From: Candidatus Poseidoniales archaeon
GTDB lineage: Archaea; Thermoplasmatota; Poseidoniia; Poseidoniales; Thalassarchaeaceae
Assembly: GCA_012960975.1 (NCBI GenBank)
Contig: DUAE01000030.1
Span: 1-64,000 of the forward strand
Length of the DNA: 64,000 bases
Direction: 5' to 3'
Each line of letters opens with the position of its first letter. Positions within the stretch are counted from its first letter, which is position 1. Positions 44,741-56,300 of the stretch are shown here, piece after piece. Both the position numbers and the translations under genes were made by a program. Under the pieces are notes generated by a model. That model searched no databases. It was not told where the DNA came from and worked only from the letters and a program-made list of their open reading frames with translations.

Positions 44741-45151
44741 TCACAGGCTCAGAGGCAAAACAGTTTTCCAGCCTGGCTGTGCTAATTTCTTTGATTTTGG
44801 ACCGTCACGAGGATTTGCAGTCTTGTGTATAAGGGTGCCATGCATCCCTTCAACATTGAATTTAATTCGTAGTTCGACCATTCTGTCGCGCTCTGCAATT
44901 TGCATCATTTCCTCATTGAGTTCGAAAGATGTTGCATTATCTTCGACACCATTGTTCTTGATGCATAGGACATTGCCATCGATCTCTGCCCTAGGAGAAA
45001 AATCATAGTCGGTTGGGTCGTTCATCAATACCTTGACATCCGCAATCAACCGTTCGCGAATAGAGACCTTGGTTATCTCCATCGACTTGACCATGATGCC
45101 GCCACCGAGAACGACTTGAAAGCCCTTCGCACCAAAGCCGATGTTACTCAA
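44741..45151 (-). CDS. Hypothetical protein coupled to the PKD lipoprotein
   Basis: A 136-residue soluble protein with no signal peptide or recognised motif. The middle part (IDGNVLCIKNNGVEDNATSFELNEEMMQ) reads as alternating strands, and the end is basic (PKSKKLAQPGWKTVLPLSL). The ATG overlaps the stop of the lipoprotein gene by four bases. It ends 58 bases before tRNA-Arg(GCG). The function is unknown. Confidence 0.65.
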   Translation of the reverse strand: MSNIGFGAKGFQVVLGGGIMVKSMEITKVSIRERLIADVKVLMNDPTDYDFSPRAEIDGNVLCIKNNGVEDNATSFELNEEMMQIAERDRMVELRIKFNVEGMHGTLIHKTANPRDGPKSKKLAQPGWKTVLPLSL

Positions 45152-46344
45152 ATTCCAATCTCACTTACTCGTGGAACAAGAATGATGTATTCAATAACCA
45201 ATTTCCAATCATTACCACCATCTGGATCGACGCCATCTACTGGAAAGTCAGGGTCACATTGGTCGGCTGTGACTGTCCAAATCCAAGTTCCTTGACCAAA
45301 ACGCTGTCCAGCTTGATTCAACAAATCATAAGTTAACCACTCATCTGAGTCCGCCTGAGTGGAATATCCACTTTCGGGGCGGTCATTCATCTCACTTCTT
45401 TCAATTGACGAAGTTGCATTTTCAGTGATATTATCGTGAGTTGTAGAAGAAAATGTATTCCATCCAGTCATCGGAACGCTCAGAGATAGTGTGAAATTAT
45501 CTTCGGGCCACATTATCGGTAGAATATCTCGAGCGAGAGTAAGGGTTGCATTGACTTGAATCATCCTTGCGCCAGCCCCTGGTTCGTGTTCAAATTGAAT
45601 GGAATCTCCTTGATTGAGATATCCTGAACGCTCGATAGTGACATGTTGTTCTTCCCAAACGATATGGAAATTGCGAGTGATTACCATCACCGTCCAAATC
45701 TCTGTCGAAACCCCCCCTTTGTCGTCGACAACGGTTAACTTGCCCGTGCGGTTGCCTGATTCAAAGATATCAAGGGAGGTTATCGAAGTGGTTGCATCTG
45801 CGTCGTTCTGGAAATCTCCGTCACCGTTTGAATCCGCTCCTATGTTGAAATCCCAAATGAATTCAAGTGGTCCACCTTCAGGATCGAACGAATCAGTGGC
45901 GTCGAGCGTTGCAGATTCACCGGTTCTAACATAAGATGGTGATTCAATGAGAATTGTAGGAGGAGAATTCACAAAAATCGTAATGGTAGCATGGTCTTGT
46001 TCACCTTTATTATTGACTACGACAACTTCTACATAGTGATTGCCAGCTGTTAAGAAAATATGGCTAACTATGCCTGTTTTTGTAGTGCGAGTGTCACCAT
46101 CATCGAAATCCCAGATGAAATCCTTGATGATGGTGGGGTCTGGAGAAGAGGAATCTCGAGCATCGAAGTTTACAGTACCACCGACATTAACTTCGTTTAG
46201 GTCGGCTGAAATATCTGCCCGAGGAGTTGTGGCCGATAAACCGGTACATCCGGCCACTGAGACGAGTATCAACATTGCACCGATGCCGAGTGTCATCGTC
46301 CGCGAGGTGTCCATCAATCCAGTTCTGCGTGATGTTGCCCTCAT
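45148..46344 (-). CDS. PKD-domain surface lipoprotein
   Basis: A lipobox LVSVAGC near residue 33 follows a hydrophobic signal, so the mature protein is probably lipid-anchored outside the cell. The start may be ATG 46344 or the in-frame Met11 or Met17. Two PKD-type beta domains follow: FDARDSSSPDPTI...FIWDFDDGD with HIFLTAGNHYVEVVVVN, and LDATDSFDPEGGPLEFIWDF. The second has an inserted calcium-loop-like DSNGDGDFQND. The C-terminal 180 residues are an unrecognised beta-rich region. Such proteins commonly mediate surface adhesion or enzyme display. Confidence 0.82.
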   Translation of the reverse strand: MRATSRRTGLMDTSRTMTLGIGAMLILVSVAGCTGLSATTPRADISADLNEVNVGGTVNFDARDSSSPDPTIIKDFIWDFDDGDTRTTKTGIVSHIFLTAGNHYVEVVVVNNKGEQDHATITIFVNSPPTILIESPSYVRTGESATLDATDSFDPEGGPLEFIWDFNIGADSNGDGDFQNDADATTSITSLDIFESGNRTGKLTVVDDKGGVSTEIWTVMVITRNFHIVWEEQHVTIERSGYLNQGDSIQFEHEPGAGARMIQVNATLTLARDILPIMWPEDNFTLSLSVPMTGWNTFSSTTHDNITENATSSIERSEMNDRPESGYSTQADSDEWLTYDLLNQAGQRFGQGTWIWTVTADQCDPDFPVDGVDPDGGNDWKLVIEYIILVPRVSEIGI

Positions 46345-46415
46345 AGCGATGTTGGGTTATTACAGAATATGGAGAGGGTTTTTTTCGATATTGTAAGGGA
46401 ACGGGCAAGAAGTTC

Positions 46416-47255
46416 ATGGACAATGCCCACGGCGATACCTTCGTGTCTGGCGGAATGCTCACCGGCTATCGGGTTCTTGGATTTGATTTGGAAACTACTG
46501 GTTTTAATCCGCGAAGTGAGCGGATTGTTGAATATGCATTGATTGGCAGCGATTGTGATGGAAGCCATATCCATTTGCAATCATTGGTATATCCAGGTAA
46601 ACGTATTCCTGAGCAAGCAACTCGAGTTCATGGAATTACAAATTCTGATGTGCGCGAATCAGGAGAATTTGCTCGACATATTTTTGATATTGCAAAATTA
46701 ATGGATGATGCTGTAATCGTTGGACATAACGTCGTTCGTTTCGATTGGAGCTTTCTCGAAATGGAATGTGTTCGCGCAGGTGTTGAAACACCAAAACCAC
46801 GAGCTATTATCGACACTTTAGTCCTTGCAAAGCGTTTGCGAATTCCTGGCCGGCACACTCTCGGTCATCTTTGTACAAGATTTGGAATCGGCTTGGATAA
46901 TGCTCACCGAGCAAGTGCCGATGCCGGTGCGACTCTACTTCTTCTGTGGGAAATGATGAAGGCGAACCCTCGTTGGTTCAGAGGATCTCTAGATGATTTA
47001 CAAGATTCTTTATCGGGTCAAAAGAGAGATGATACCCTTGGGCCTGGGCTTGTCGATCTCGAACCAATTCCTGGAACTGGGGGTAATTTACGTGAGAGCG
47101 AAAATGGCATCGTTATCGCCTTTGGCAAATATAAAGGTAGAACCCTAAAGGAATTGAAGGTCATTGATCAACGATATTTAAATTGGTTATTTTCGCCTTC
47201 AAGTCCAATTCCACAAACGATTTCAAATCAATTGCGTGAAGACATTCTCGACTGA
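46416..47255 (+). CDS. DnaQ-like DEDDh 3'-5' exonuclease with ExoX-type C-terminal domain
   Basis: GFDLETTGFNP (first DED residues), HNVVRFDWSFLE and HRASADAGATL (His and last Asp) give the complete DEDDh set over residues about 18-180. After a linker, VIAFGKYKGRTLKELKVIDQRYLNWLF is the small C-terminal domain also found in exodeoxyribonuclease X and related proteins. It is a likely repair or proofreading-type exonuclease. It is convergent with the RecB-like nuclease; the two reading frames overlap by 28 bases at their 3' ends. Confidence 0.88.
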   Translation: MDNAHGDTFVSGGMLTGYRVLGFDLETTGFNPRSERIVEYALIGSDCDGSHIHLQSLVYPGKRIPEQATRVHGITNSDVRESGEFARHIFDIAKLMDDAVIVGHNVVRFDWSFLEMECVRAGVETPKPRAIIDTLVLAKRLRIPGRHTLGHLCTRFGIGLDNAHRASADAGATLLLLWEMMKANPRWFRGSLDDLQDSLSGQKRDDTLGPGLVDLEPIPGTGGNLRESENGIVIAFGKYKGRTLKELKVIDQRYLNWLFSPSSPIPQTISNQLREDILD

Positions 47256-48409
47256 TTTTCGCGTTGAGAAAAGAGTAAAGGCGACCATGGTAATACCTCA
47301 CTCCAGTCGCCGAGATGGACTATTTTTCCATCGACTCTAGAACTACCAAGAAAAATTGGACCTTCATATCCAGAATTCATTAATTCATTCATCTGAATTT
47401 TGGCTTGATCACGAATAATCGCCCCGAATTTATGTTCAGAACGAGCTACTTCACCATCATGACCGATTGGTGGCATTCTCTCAAATAATGCAGCACCTGC
47501 ATCTGAGTCGAATCGGATTACTCGGACCACCTCGTCCCTAAACATCGGTCCTGGAGGCAAAGTTCCATCACGCCTTGCATTCCACCAAATTGGGCACCAA
47601 GCCTTGTACTCGCAAAACCCGCAGGCTTGCTCACTAGGAGTCGCTTCCATTGGCTCATCTGTTGGTCGCATTCCCTCCCAGGCGATAAGTGCGGCTGGTA
47701 ACACAGAATCACCATCAGCACGATGAATCGTCTGATTTGCAGAATACCAACCTTCAGCCGAAACTTCAGGATGATCTGGATTTATTTCTTTCAATAAATC
47801 TCGATAAAATCGTAATTGACGGCTGACCTTCTCATTCAAGTTCACTTTCGGAGGTCTGCCGGTTTTCAAATCCGCAACAATCCACCCTCGAGAAATTCCT
47901 TCCTCATCGATATCGGCGATCAATAAATCAAGCCGACCCATCAATCGACCACATTCTGAAACCAAAGTTCCTTCGTTTGCTAAAATTATGGATTGAATTT
48001 GCTTCCATTGACCAATCGTCACCTCCGAGAGGCCAATCTCACCGACTGGTGATTTAGAAAATAATATGTTCAAAGCACCGATTAGTCCATCATGTGCTTT
48101 GGTTATCATCTCCGCTTTCCATCTCGGATGACGAGGAGTTTCAAGAAAATTCTTCTTCTCTATCGCCCAATGGCGGTCGAGAATAGCCTTCGCAGTTGAA
48201 GGAAGCCATTCGACTTCGCTTTCGTCTCGGTCGCCCACATCGATATTACAAATATCCTCGACCGAATTATGCACTGCATTTCCCATAGCGGCTGGCATGC
48301 TTGCCTTACGAGGTAGACGTTGACGTGAAAGCCAATATTTCCTCGGACATTCCTCGTATCTACTCCAAGAAGAAGGTGATAATTGATGTGCGATAAATTC
48401 CTCAGCCAT
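47228..48409 (-). CDS. RecB/Cas4-like Fe-S PD-(D/E)XK nuclease
   Basis: QLSPSSWSRYEECPRKYWL with GNAVHNSVED at the N terminus, the catalytic WIVADLKTGRPP, a QLRFYRDLL helix and the closing ACGFCEYKAWCPIWW give the four-cysteine Fe-S clasp and the D-(D/E)xK core of Cas4/AddB-type nucleases. It is about 393 residues, longer than Cas4. No cas genes or CRISPR array are nearby, so a stand-alone repair exonuclease is more likely. ATG 48409 with GAGGT seven bases upstream is preferred over the ORF-track start. Confidence 0.87.
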   Translation of the reverse strand: MAEEFIAHQLSPSSWSRYEECPRKYWLSRQRLPRKASMPAAMGNAVHNSVEDICNIDVGDRDESEVEWLPSTAKAILDRHWAIEKKNFLETPRHPRWKAEMITKAHDGLIGALNILFSKSPVGEIGLSEVTIGQWKQIQSIILANEGTLVSECGRLMGRLDLLIADIDEEGISRGWIVADLKTGRPPKVNLNEKVSRQLRFYRDLLKEINPDHPEVSAEGWYSANQTIHRADGDSVLPAALIAWEGMRPTDEPMEATPSEQACGFCEYKAWCPIWWNARRDGTLPPGPMFRDEVVRVIRFDSDAGAALFERMPPIGHDGEVARSEHKFGAIIRDQAKIQMNELMNSGYEGPIFLGSSRVDGKIVHLGDWSEVLPWSPLLFSQRENQSRMSSRN

Positions 48410-48491
48410 CTTCAATACCTCATGATCGCTACAAGACAAGGTCCTCTTACAGTCATAACGATTAACACCTTTCACCACTCACTGTCCTACA

Positions 48492-49298
48492 ATGTCAGAG
48501 GCACCCTTGGTTGAAGTCGACCCCGAAATCGATGTTTCTGGTGCGCTAATCGTATGTTGTTTTCCTTCACTTGGCTTCGTTAGCAGTATCGTAGCGCATT
48601 ATTTAGTTGAAAAATTAGAATTGAAATTGGTCGGCGGAGTACGTCACCACTCTCTTCCGCCAGTCTGTTTGGTTCAGGAAGGATTGCCTCTACCACCATT
48701 GCGATTTTACTCAGGTGAGCCAATTTGTAATATGAAAGAGTGCAATAAAGTAATTTTGATTGCATCGGAAATTCAAATTTCTTCTAAATTATGTTTACCA
48801 CTTACCGAAGCCCTGTTGAATTGGTGTGAAACAAATAATACTGGTCCAATGATTATGGTCGATGCCTATGCCTTAGGAATTGAACATAAGCACACAATTT
48901 TCGATGATGATGATTCAACGGAAACGCTGCTCGGTATCGGTTCGACCACCGCCGCGCACAAGATTTTAACAGATCTTGAAGTTCCTTTATTGCAACAAGG
49001 AGTGGTTGGTGGAATGACAGGAGTTATGATGGGTGAATGTCGTCGACGCAATTCGATAGGAATGGCGATTTTAGCTGAATCTTCAGGTAAAATCGGAAAT
49101 GGTGCGATTCCAGATGCAAGAGCTGCTGCGAGAATTATTGAATGTCTAGATGGCTTATTGCCTGCTGTTCATCTCGATCCTGAACCTTTGTTAGAAGAGG
49201 CTCAGAGACTTGAACAACAGATTCGGGACATGATGGCTGCGACTCTGAATCCAGTTGCAGAAGATGCTTCTTCGGCACCTACAACAATGTATGGATAA
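48492..49298 (+). CDS. PAC2-family protein with C-terminal HbYX-like tripeptide, copy 2
   Basis: This 268-residue PAC2 family protein (GALIVCCFPSLGFVSSIVAHYLV, VVGGMTGVMMGECRRR) is paralogous to the copy at 42067. A helical region LEEAQRLEQQIRDMM precedes a flexible tail ending in Met-Tyr-Gly. That fits the hydrophobic-Tyr-any motif used by proteasome activators, including archaeal PbaB, to dock on the 20S alpha ring. It is divergent from the RecB-like nuclease. No proteasome subunit gene is in the window. Confidence 0.85.
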   Translation: MSEAPLVEVDPEIDVSGALIVCCFPSLGFVSSIVAHYLVEKLELKLVGGVRHHSLPPVCLVQEGLPLPPLRFYSGEPICNMKECNKVILIASEIQISSKLCLPLTEALLNWCETNNTGPMIMVDAYALGIEHKHTIFDDDDSTETLLGIGSTTAAHKILTDLEVPLLQQGVVGGMTGVMMGECRRRNSIGMAILAESSGKIGNGAIPDARAAARIIECLDGLLPAVHLDPEPLLEEAQRLEQQIRDMMAATLNPVAEDASSAPTTMYG

Positions 49299-51476
<2,178 letters not shown>

Positions 51477-51549
51477 TTAAGTGCCTAAAACCCTCTCTTT
51501 ACTCTACTTTCTTAATGAGCGAATGATTGTTATCACTAGTCTTCATTAT

Positions 51550-51627
51550 TGGTGGGCCAGCCAGGATTTGAACCTGGGTCTCGCGACCCCCAGCCGCGAA
51601 GTATAGGCCAAGCTAACCTACAGGCCC
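51550..51627 (-). tRNA. tRNA-Pro(GGG)
   Basis: Acceptor GGGCCTG pairs with CTGGCCC except for a T-T mismatch at 6:67. The anticodon stem CGCGG/TCGCG has loop CTGGGGG (anticodon GGG), and the T-arm is CCAGG-TTCAAAT-CCTGG. A short three-pair D stem has the standard A14, GG18-19 and A21. Discriminator A is followed by an encoded CCA. It reads CCC and CCU. Confidence 0.9.
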
Positions 51628-51634
51628 TTTGGGC

Positions 51635-51654
51635 AATCCTAACGAATTAGGATT
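51635..51654. repeat. Hairpin between rpoN and tRNA-Pro
   Basis: AATCCTAA-CGAA-TTAGGATT has perfect eight-base arms and a four-base loop. It may end the ribosomal operon or help separate the tRNA transcript. There is no T-run. Confidence 0.5.
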
Positions 51655-51677
51655 AGGTCAAAGCACTAACTGACGAT

Positions 51678-51884
51678 TTATGTCTCGCGAGAGATACTGA
51701 ACGGGGCAACCTCGTCCATTAGATCGACGTGGCCAACGAACATTCTTCGGCAGCAGTATCGCTCGATTTCGAGTTTGTCCAAAACGATTTGAGCATCCTC
51801 TCCAAGAGCGATAGATTCTTTGTATTCACTATACTTGTGAGCAATGACTTTGCCACAGCTCCAACATCTAACTGGAATCAACAT
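51678..51884 (-). CDS. rpoN: DNA-directed RNA polymerase subunit N (Rpb10)
   Basis: A 68-residue protein with VRCWSCGKVI and the paired cysteines RYCCRRM, the zinc-binding CxxC...CC of archaeal RpoN/eukaryal Rpb10. It helps assemble the RNA polymerase D-L platform. GAGGTG lies about eight bases before the ATG. It is in its normal archaeal place after uS9. Confidence 0.96.
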   Translation of the reverse strand: MLIPVRCWSCGKVIAHKYSEYKESIALGEDAQIVLDKLEIERYCCRRMFVGHVDLMDEVAPFSISRET

Positions 51885-51895
51885 TTCTCTTCACC

Positions 51896-52333
51896 TCATC
51901 TGTACGACTTCTGCCACTTCTTCCGAGCGCCGCGACCCATTTGGTGCTTCGCTTCCTTTCGGCGTGGATCGTTAACTAGTAAACTACGGTCGAACCGTAG
52001 ATATTCATCTCGAAGTTCTTCATCAATACCCTCAGCACCGCCGTTATAATGGACTAATCCGCGGGCGATTGCTGTACGAATCGCATCGACTTGTCCCATC
52101 TGGCCACCGCCTTCTACATTGACTATAATGTCAACATCAGCTAAACGATTCATACCTTCAGCAATTTGAACCGGCTCAAGCGCCTTACGACGAGCGAGGC
52201 TTGGCTCCATGATGTAAATTGGTTGGCTATTTACACGGACACGGCCTTGTCCTTTTCGGACGGTTGCTCGAGCGATTGCAGTCTTCCTCTTTCCACTGGT
52301 ATTTACAGCGGTTTTCCTCTGCTTCTTTGCCAT
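51896..52333 (-). CDS. rpsI: 30S ribosomal protein uS9
   Basis: The protein begins [25 protein letters not shown], with internal [20 protein letters not shown], and finishes in the basic KKWQKSYR tail that reaches the P-site tRNA. The length of about 145 is normal for archaea. ATG 52333 or 52339 is possible after GGGGAGGTC. It overlaps or abuts the uL13 end. Confidence 0.95.
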   Translation of the reverse strand: MAKKQRKTAVNTSGKRKTAIARATVRKGQGRVRVNSQPIYIMEPSLARRKALEPVQIAEGMNRLADVDIIVNVEGGGQMGQVDAIRTAIARGLVHYNGGAEGIDEELRDEYLRFDRSLLVNDPRRKEAKHQMGRGARKKWQKSYR

Positions 52334-52335
52334 AT

Positions 52336-52821
52336 TCATTGACCTCCCCAACGTGTTGCATCCACACCGAGTGAGGATGAAATTTCACCCAACCGGACGA
52401 ACTTCAATGGTAGTGGGCGATTTAGATGAGTTGTGTCCCCCCATGCGTGGCCGTCAGGCAATTCCTCTCCAGAGAGGTTTGCTGGCTGACCGATAAGTAC
52501 ACGAAGGTCCCTTACTGCATTTCGACCACTGCTATTCTTCTGATATGGCAGCATTCCACGAACGGTGCGCTTCATGATTTGGTCAGGCATTCTTGGGAAG
52601 AACGGCCCCTTACGAGGATGGTTCAACTTGTACTTGAAATCGTAATCTGCAAAAACCGTCGATTTGGGTCCCGAGACGATCGCATGTTCTGCGTTCACAA
52701 CAATAACTCGTAGTGGACTTCCAGCCTTTCGCGCGGAAAGTAATTCCTTTGCAACATGGCTAGCCAATCTACCGAGAACCTTGTCGGTTGCATCGTAAAC
52801 AAGTGTTCCTGCTTCAGCCAA
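52336..52821 (-). CDS. rplM: 50S ribosomal protein uL13
   Basis: [20 protein letters not shown] and [20 protein letters not shown] are the family signatures. At 161 residues it has the usual archaeal length. The start codon is TTG 52821, overlapping the last codons of eL18, with GGGGTGAG about six bases upstream. No in-frame ATG or GTG fits. It therefore depends on translation of eL18. Confidence 0.95.
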   Translation of the reverse strand: MAEAGTLVYDATDKVLGRLASHVAKELLSARKAGSPLRVIVVNAEHAIVSGPKSTVFADYDFKYKLNHPRKGPFFPRMPDQIMKRTVRGMLPYQKNSSGRNAVRDLRVLIGQPANLSGEELPDGHAWGDTTHLNRPLPLKFVRLGEISSSLGVDATRWGGQ

Positions 52822-53179
52822 GGATTCTCACCCCCGAGCCTTCTGGGTTTTCGTTCATCAATTCACGGATAGTGATTACACGTCCGCCTGCTTCTTCAAT
52901 TTTAGAGCGGGCTCCAGAACTGACACTGTAGGCGGCGACGTTAGGCTTTCCAATCACATCACCGCTACCGAGCAACTTGCCTGGCACGAGGACAATGTCC
53001 TCTTGCGCAGCATAGCGCGATAGACGGCTGAGGTTTGGTTCAGCCCAGTTGCTGCGACTGGTTTCCAATCGCAGAGCAACGTCTCGCCATAGTGCAGAAC
53101 CGGTAGACCTGCTCTGTGCCCTCAAATCACCGATTAAGGCGATAAGGGCAGCATTGGTCTTTTTCGGTTTCTTCATCAT
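52814..53179 (-). CDS. rpl18e: 50S ribosomal protein eL18
   Basis: KTNAALIALIGDLRAQSRSTGSALWRDVALRLE and VLVPGKLLGSGDV followed by KIEEAGGRVITIREL match archaeal L18e. At 121 residues it has the normal length. GAGGGAG precedes the tandem ATGATG start by about five bases. In most archaea rpoD lies directly upstream. Here the giant surface-protein gene does, on the same strand. Confidence 0.95.
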   Translation of the reverse strand: MMKKPKKTNAALIALIGDLRAQSRSTGSALWRDVALRLETSRSNWAEPNLSRLSRYAAQEDIVLVPGKLLGSGDVIGKPNVAAYSVSSGARSKIEEAGGRVITIRELMNENPEGSGVRILG

Positions 53180-53243
53180 AATGACTCCCTCGACGTTTCT
53201 TGGGTATCGCGGCCACCTGCCTACCTGTTATGAATGCTACTAC

Positions 53244-53258
53244 CACCCCTAAGGGGTG
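53244..53258. repeat. Short palindrome upstream of the eL18 operon
   Basis: CACCCC-TAA-GGGGTG lies in the 148-base gap between the giant gene's stop and eL18. It could end the giant gene's transcript or lie in the eL18 leader. Confidence 0.45.
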
Positions 53259-53327
53259 TTTCGACATGCTGCGGACATGTGAGGGTTGCAGCCCAAATAA
53301 TTGAGCGTGCAATTCCTCCGTCTGGCC

Positions 53328-56300
53328 TCATAAACTGAAGCCGTCGTTCTCATTTTCTTCATCAATTCCAGCAATTCTTGTATTACCTTCAGAATCGATG
53401 AACTCACCGGCTTTCACACGCGAGCCATAAAGGGTCGATTCATTAGACGATGTTCGGTTCAACATACTCTCGCCGAGAGCATTGCTTAGATGATTGATAA
53501 GCGCCTGTAGAGCAGCGATAGCTCGGTCCCTCTGATCCGCACCGATTTCATGGTCTGAATATCGCGCTTCTTCAAAGATTGAAAACAATGTGTCCAAATC
53601 TTCAGGTGGCATTATTCCTCCAAGCATAGCATTTATTGCATCCTCAAATTCACGAGTTGTTTCATAGACTTTCTTCATAGCACCACGGCTGCGGAAGAAA
53701 CGAACTAAATCCTTGTAACAATTGAAAATCGTCTGAATATAATCATTCGATGCTTTCAATGACATCAATGAATCTGTGAGGATACCGCGAATTATTTCGA
53801 TTCGGCGGCGTTCATTGTAATTTCGATACATTATCGCACCGATTAGAACAGCGAATGCTAGAGCAATTCCAATAACTGTCAAGACCTTGAACGTGAAGAA
53901 ATTCGCGTTTTGTTCAACAAGCGGCTCTCCGAGATAAATCACCGGTGTGCTGTTAAGGAATTCTTCTTGGAAAAACGATGATTCTTGGAAATGAATCAGA
54001 ACTCGCCATTTGCCATTCACAGCATTAATATCGAGCTCGCCAGGAACTTCTTCTCCGGTGTAAATAAAGCTAAAATTCGCCTCACCGTGCTCATTTGTCA
54101 CAGCGTATTCAACATTATTTGTTTCCCATCCTGTGCCATTCCAATACTGGAAGGTGAAGATGACTGTTTCGCCTTCAACTGAAACATCCAAACGGTCTCG
54201 CAAAATTGCCACAGCCCCAGCGACTTCATCACCGACCTGGTAACCCAATGGATTTGACCAATGGTTCTTCAGCAAAATATCAACCTTGCTTCTGACCAAT
54301 ACTTCGATATCTTGGAATGAGCCGTTGACGAGAGGGGTCGTCTCAGCTCGACAACCTCCAGGTAATTCCTTAGTCGGCTCATATGCAACTCTAATCGTTC
54401 TGAAGCCCTCTAACTGATTTCCATTTGGTTCAACACCACGGCGGCTTGGATTATCATCCGGATCGCCGGAGTACCATTCGATTTCACCGGTTCCATCACG
54501 GGTGATGGCGGTTGCAATCGGACGAGTATTCGTTTCAGGATCGAGGTAGATGTTGAGACACTTTCCACCGACTGGGTTTCCATTGACTTGAGTCAACATT
54601 GCATCGATATGGAACGATTCCTTTAGGTAAAGAACAGGGAAAACAGTTCCGTTTTGGAATTGATATGTGTCGACATCAGTACGGAATGGCCCTACTTCTT
54701 GGAAGGTCATTGTAGAGTTAGAAAAGACAGGGAAGAACTTCGTTATACTCGCATTTTTATATCGATATTGATCTCCGGTTTCGTATGAAAGGAAATTCAC
54801 AGTTACCTTCGCTTGACCTGCTTGAACATCATTTAGTGGGCAAATTACATCGAACATCCCATTGATGTCAGTTACATCACCTTGGCAAGATTTTACGCCT
54901 AAATCAGAGCCAACCATTTCGTATTGAACCTGGATTGCTCGGTTCGATAGATTCGAGCCAAGCTCATCGATTAACTGACCGGTAACAACCATCGGTTTAT
55001 CGATAGCTTGGCCAGTAAGTGGGTCGATTTCAGAGGTGTAAACAATCTGATCATCAACAGAAAGCGTGGTGCGGCCAATCAGGCTGAATCCACGCTCATC
55101 ATGACGGAAAATCTTTCGATAATGATCGCTGTTGAGAATTTGGTCGCAAGGATCCCAAGCACCTGAAATTCTCAACATTTCCTCATCGAGAGGTTCACAA
55201 CCTTCATGGGGAAGGTTTTCTGCGAAACGAAGGATGACATTGACTGGCCCGAATCCATCAGGAAGGAAGGAATAAGGGTCATCTCTGAGCAATTGTGGAT
55301 CTAACAACATTCTGTAATTGATTGTACCCGCATTAGGGCAAAGCGTCTCAACGATTTGCCTATGAATACGTTGTTCGAAATCTACGCCTTCAAGAATCAC
55401 TAAAATTTCGCCGCCGTTTTCATCACATCCATCGAGGAATTCGCCTTTATCCTTGATAGCAGCAGTTCGATTATCGTCTGTTACCTGAGCACTGAATTCC
55501 CAATAATCTCCACTCGAAAGACGATTTTCTGTCGTACTTTGGAGAGACACAAATGTTCGAGAAACAACCCAGAGGTTGATTTCGTGGGCACTGCCTTGGC
55601 GATATGTGTCGCCTGGAAATGTATAACTTAGAGTGAAATTGCCGAGTTGATGCATTTCATCAATCGTCAAATTGACTTGAAGAACACCGTTGTGATCGGT
55701 TATCGCTATATCGCTAGTTCCGTCTGCAGACCAAGTGAAATTCACTGGAGCATCGCGAACAGGCTGATACGCATTGTCGATAAGCCGTGCCTCAATTGTT
55801 GTATTTTGTCCTCGATAAAGACGTGGTATCATATTCATTTGGAAATCGGTAGTACCGATGACAGAGATGTTCACATATGCACCTGTCGGCGCGAGAACAT
55901 TCGATTGATTTCCAGTAAAGTAGAAATTCGAATTTGTAAAATCTGCACGGATTCCAAATACGCCTGCTGCATATTGAGAATACCAGGTCCAGTTGTAATC
56001 GAATACTGCTTGGCCGTTCACCATATCTGGAGCACGCGCGAATCCAGTCTCTTGGGACCCTGCGAAAACACCGTTGTGATCTACATCAACCTGTAGAGCC
56101 ATAGGGTCGTGAGGCCATGCGGTCATAGTTCGGTTCCAAACCGTTCCAATAATTCTGAATGCTTCTCCTGTGAACATTTCTGGTACAATTTCACATCTCG
56201 CATCGCTTTCCGGATCTCTTGGGTCAATCGGTCCACATGGTGGAACGTTGAAATCCCCCCCATTTTGCATTGCGATGAACCAATGGGTGCCATTCGAAGA

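Noticed and set aside
47228-48409. Cas4 of a CRISPR system
   Set aside because: No other cas gene or repeat array is in the window, and the protein is roughly twice the length of Cas4. A stand-alone RecB-like nuclease fits better.
53244-53258. Palindrome before eL18 as an intrinsic terminator
   Set aside because: There is no T-run on the coding strand after the stem. It is kept only as a repeat.
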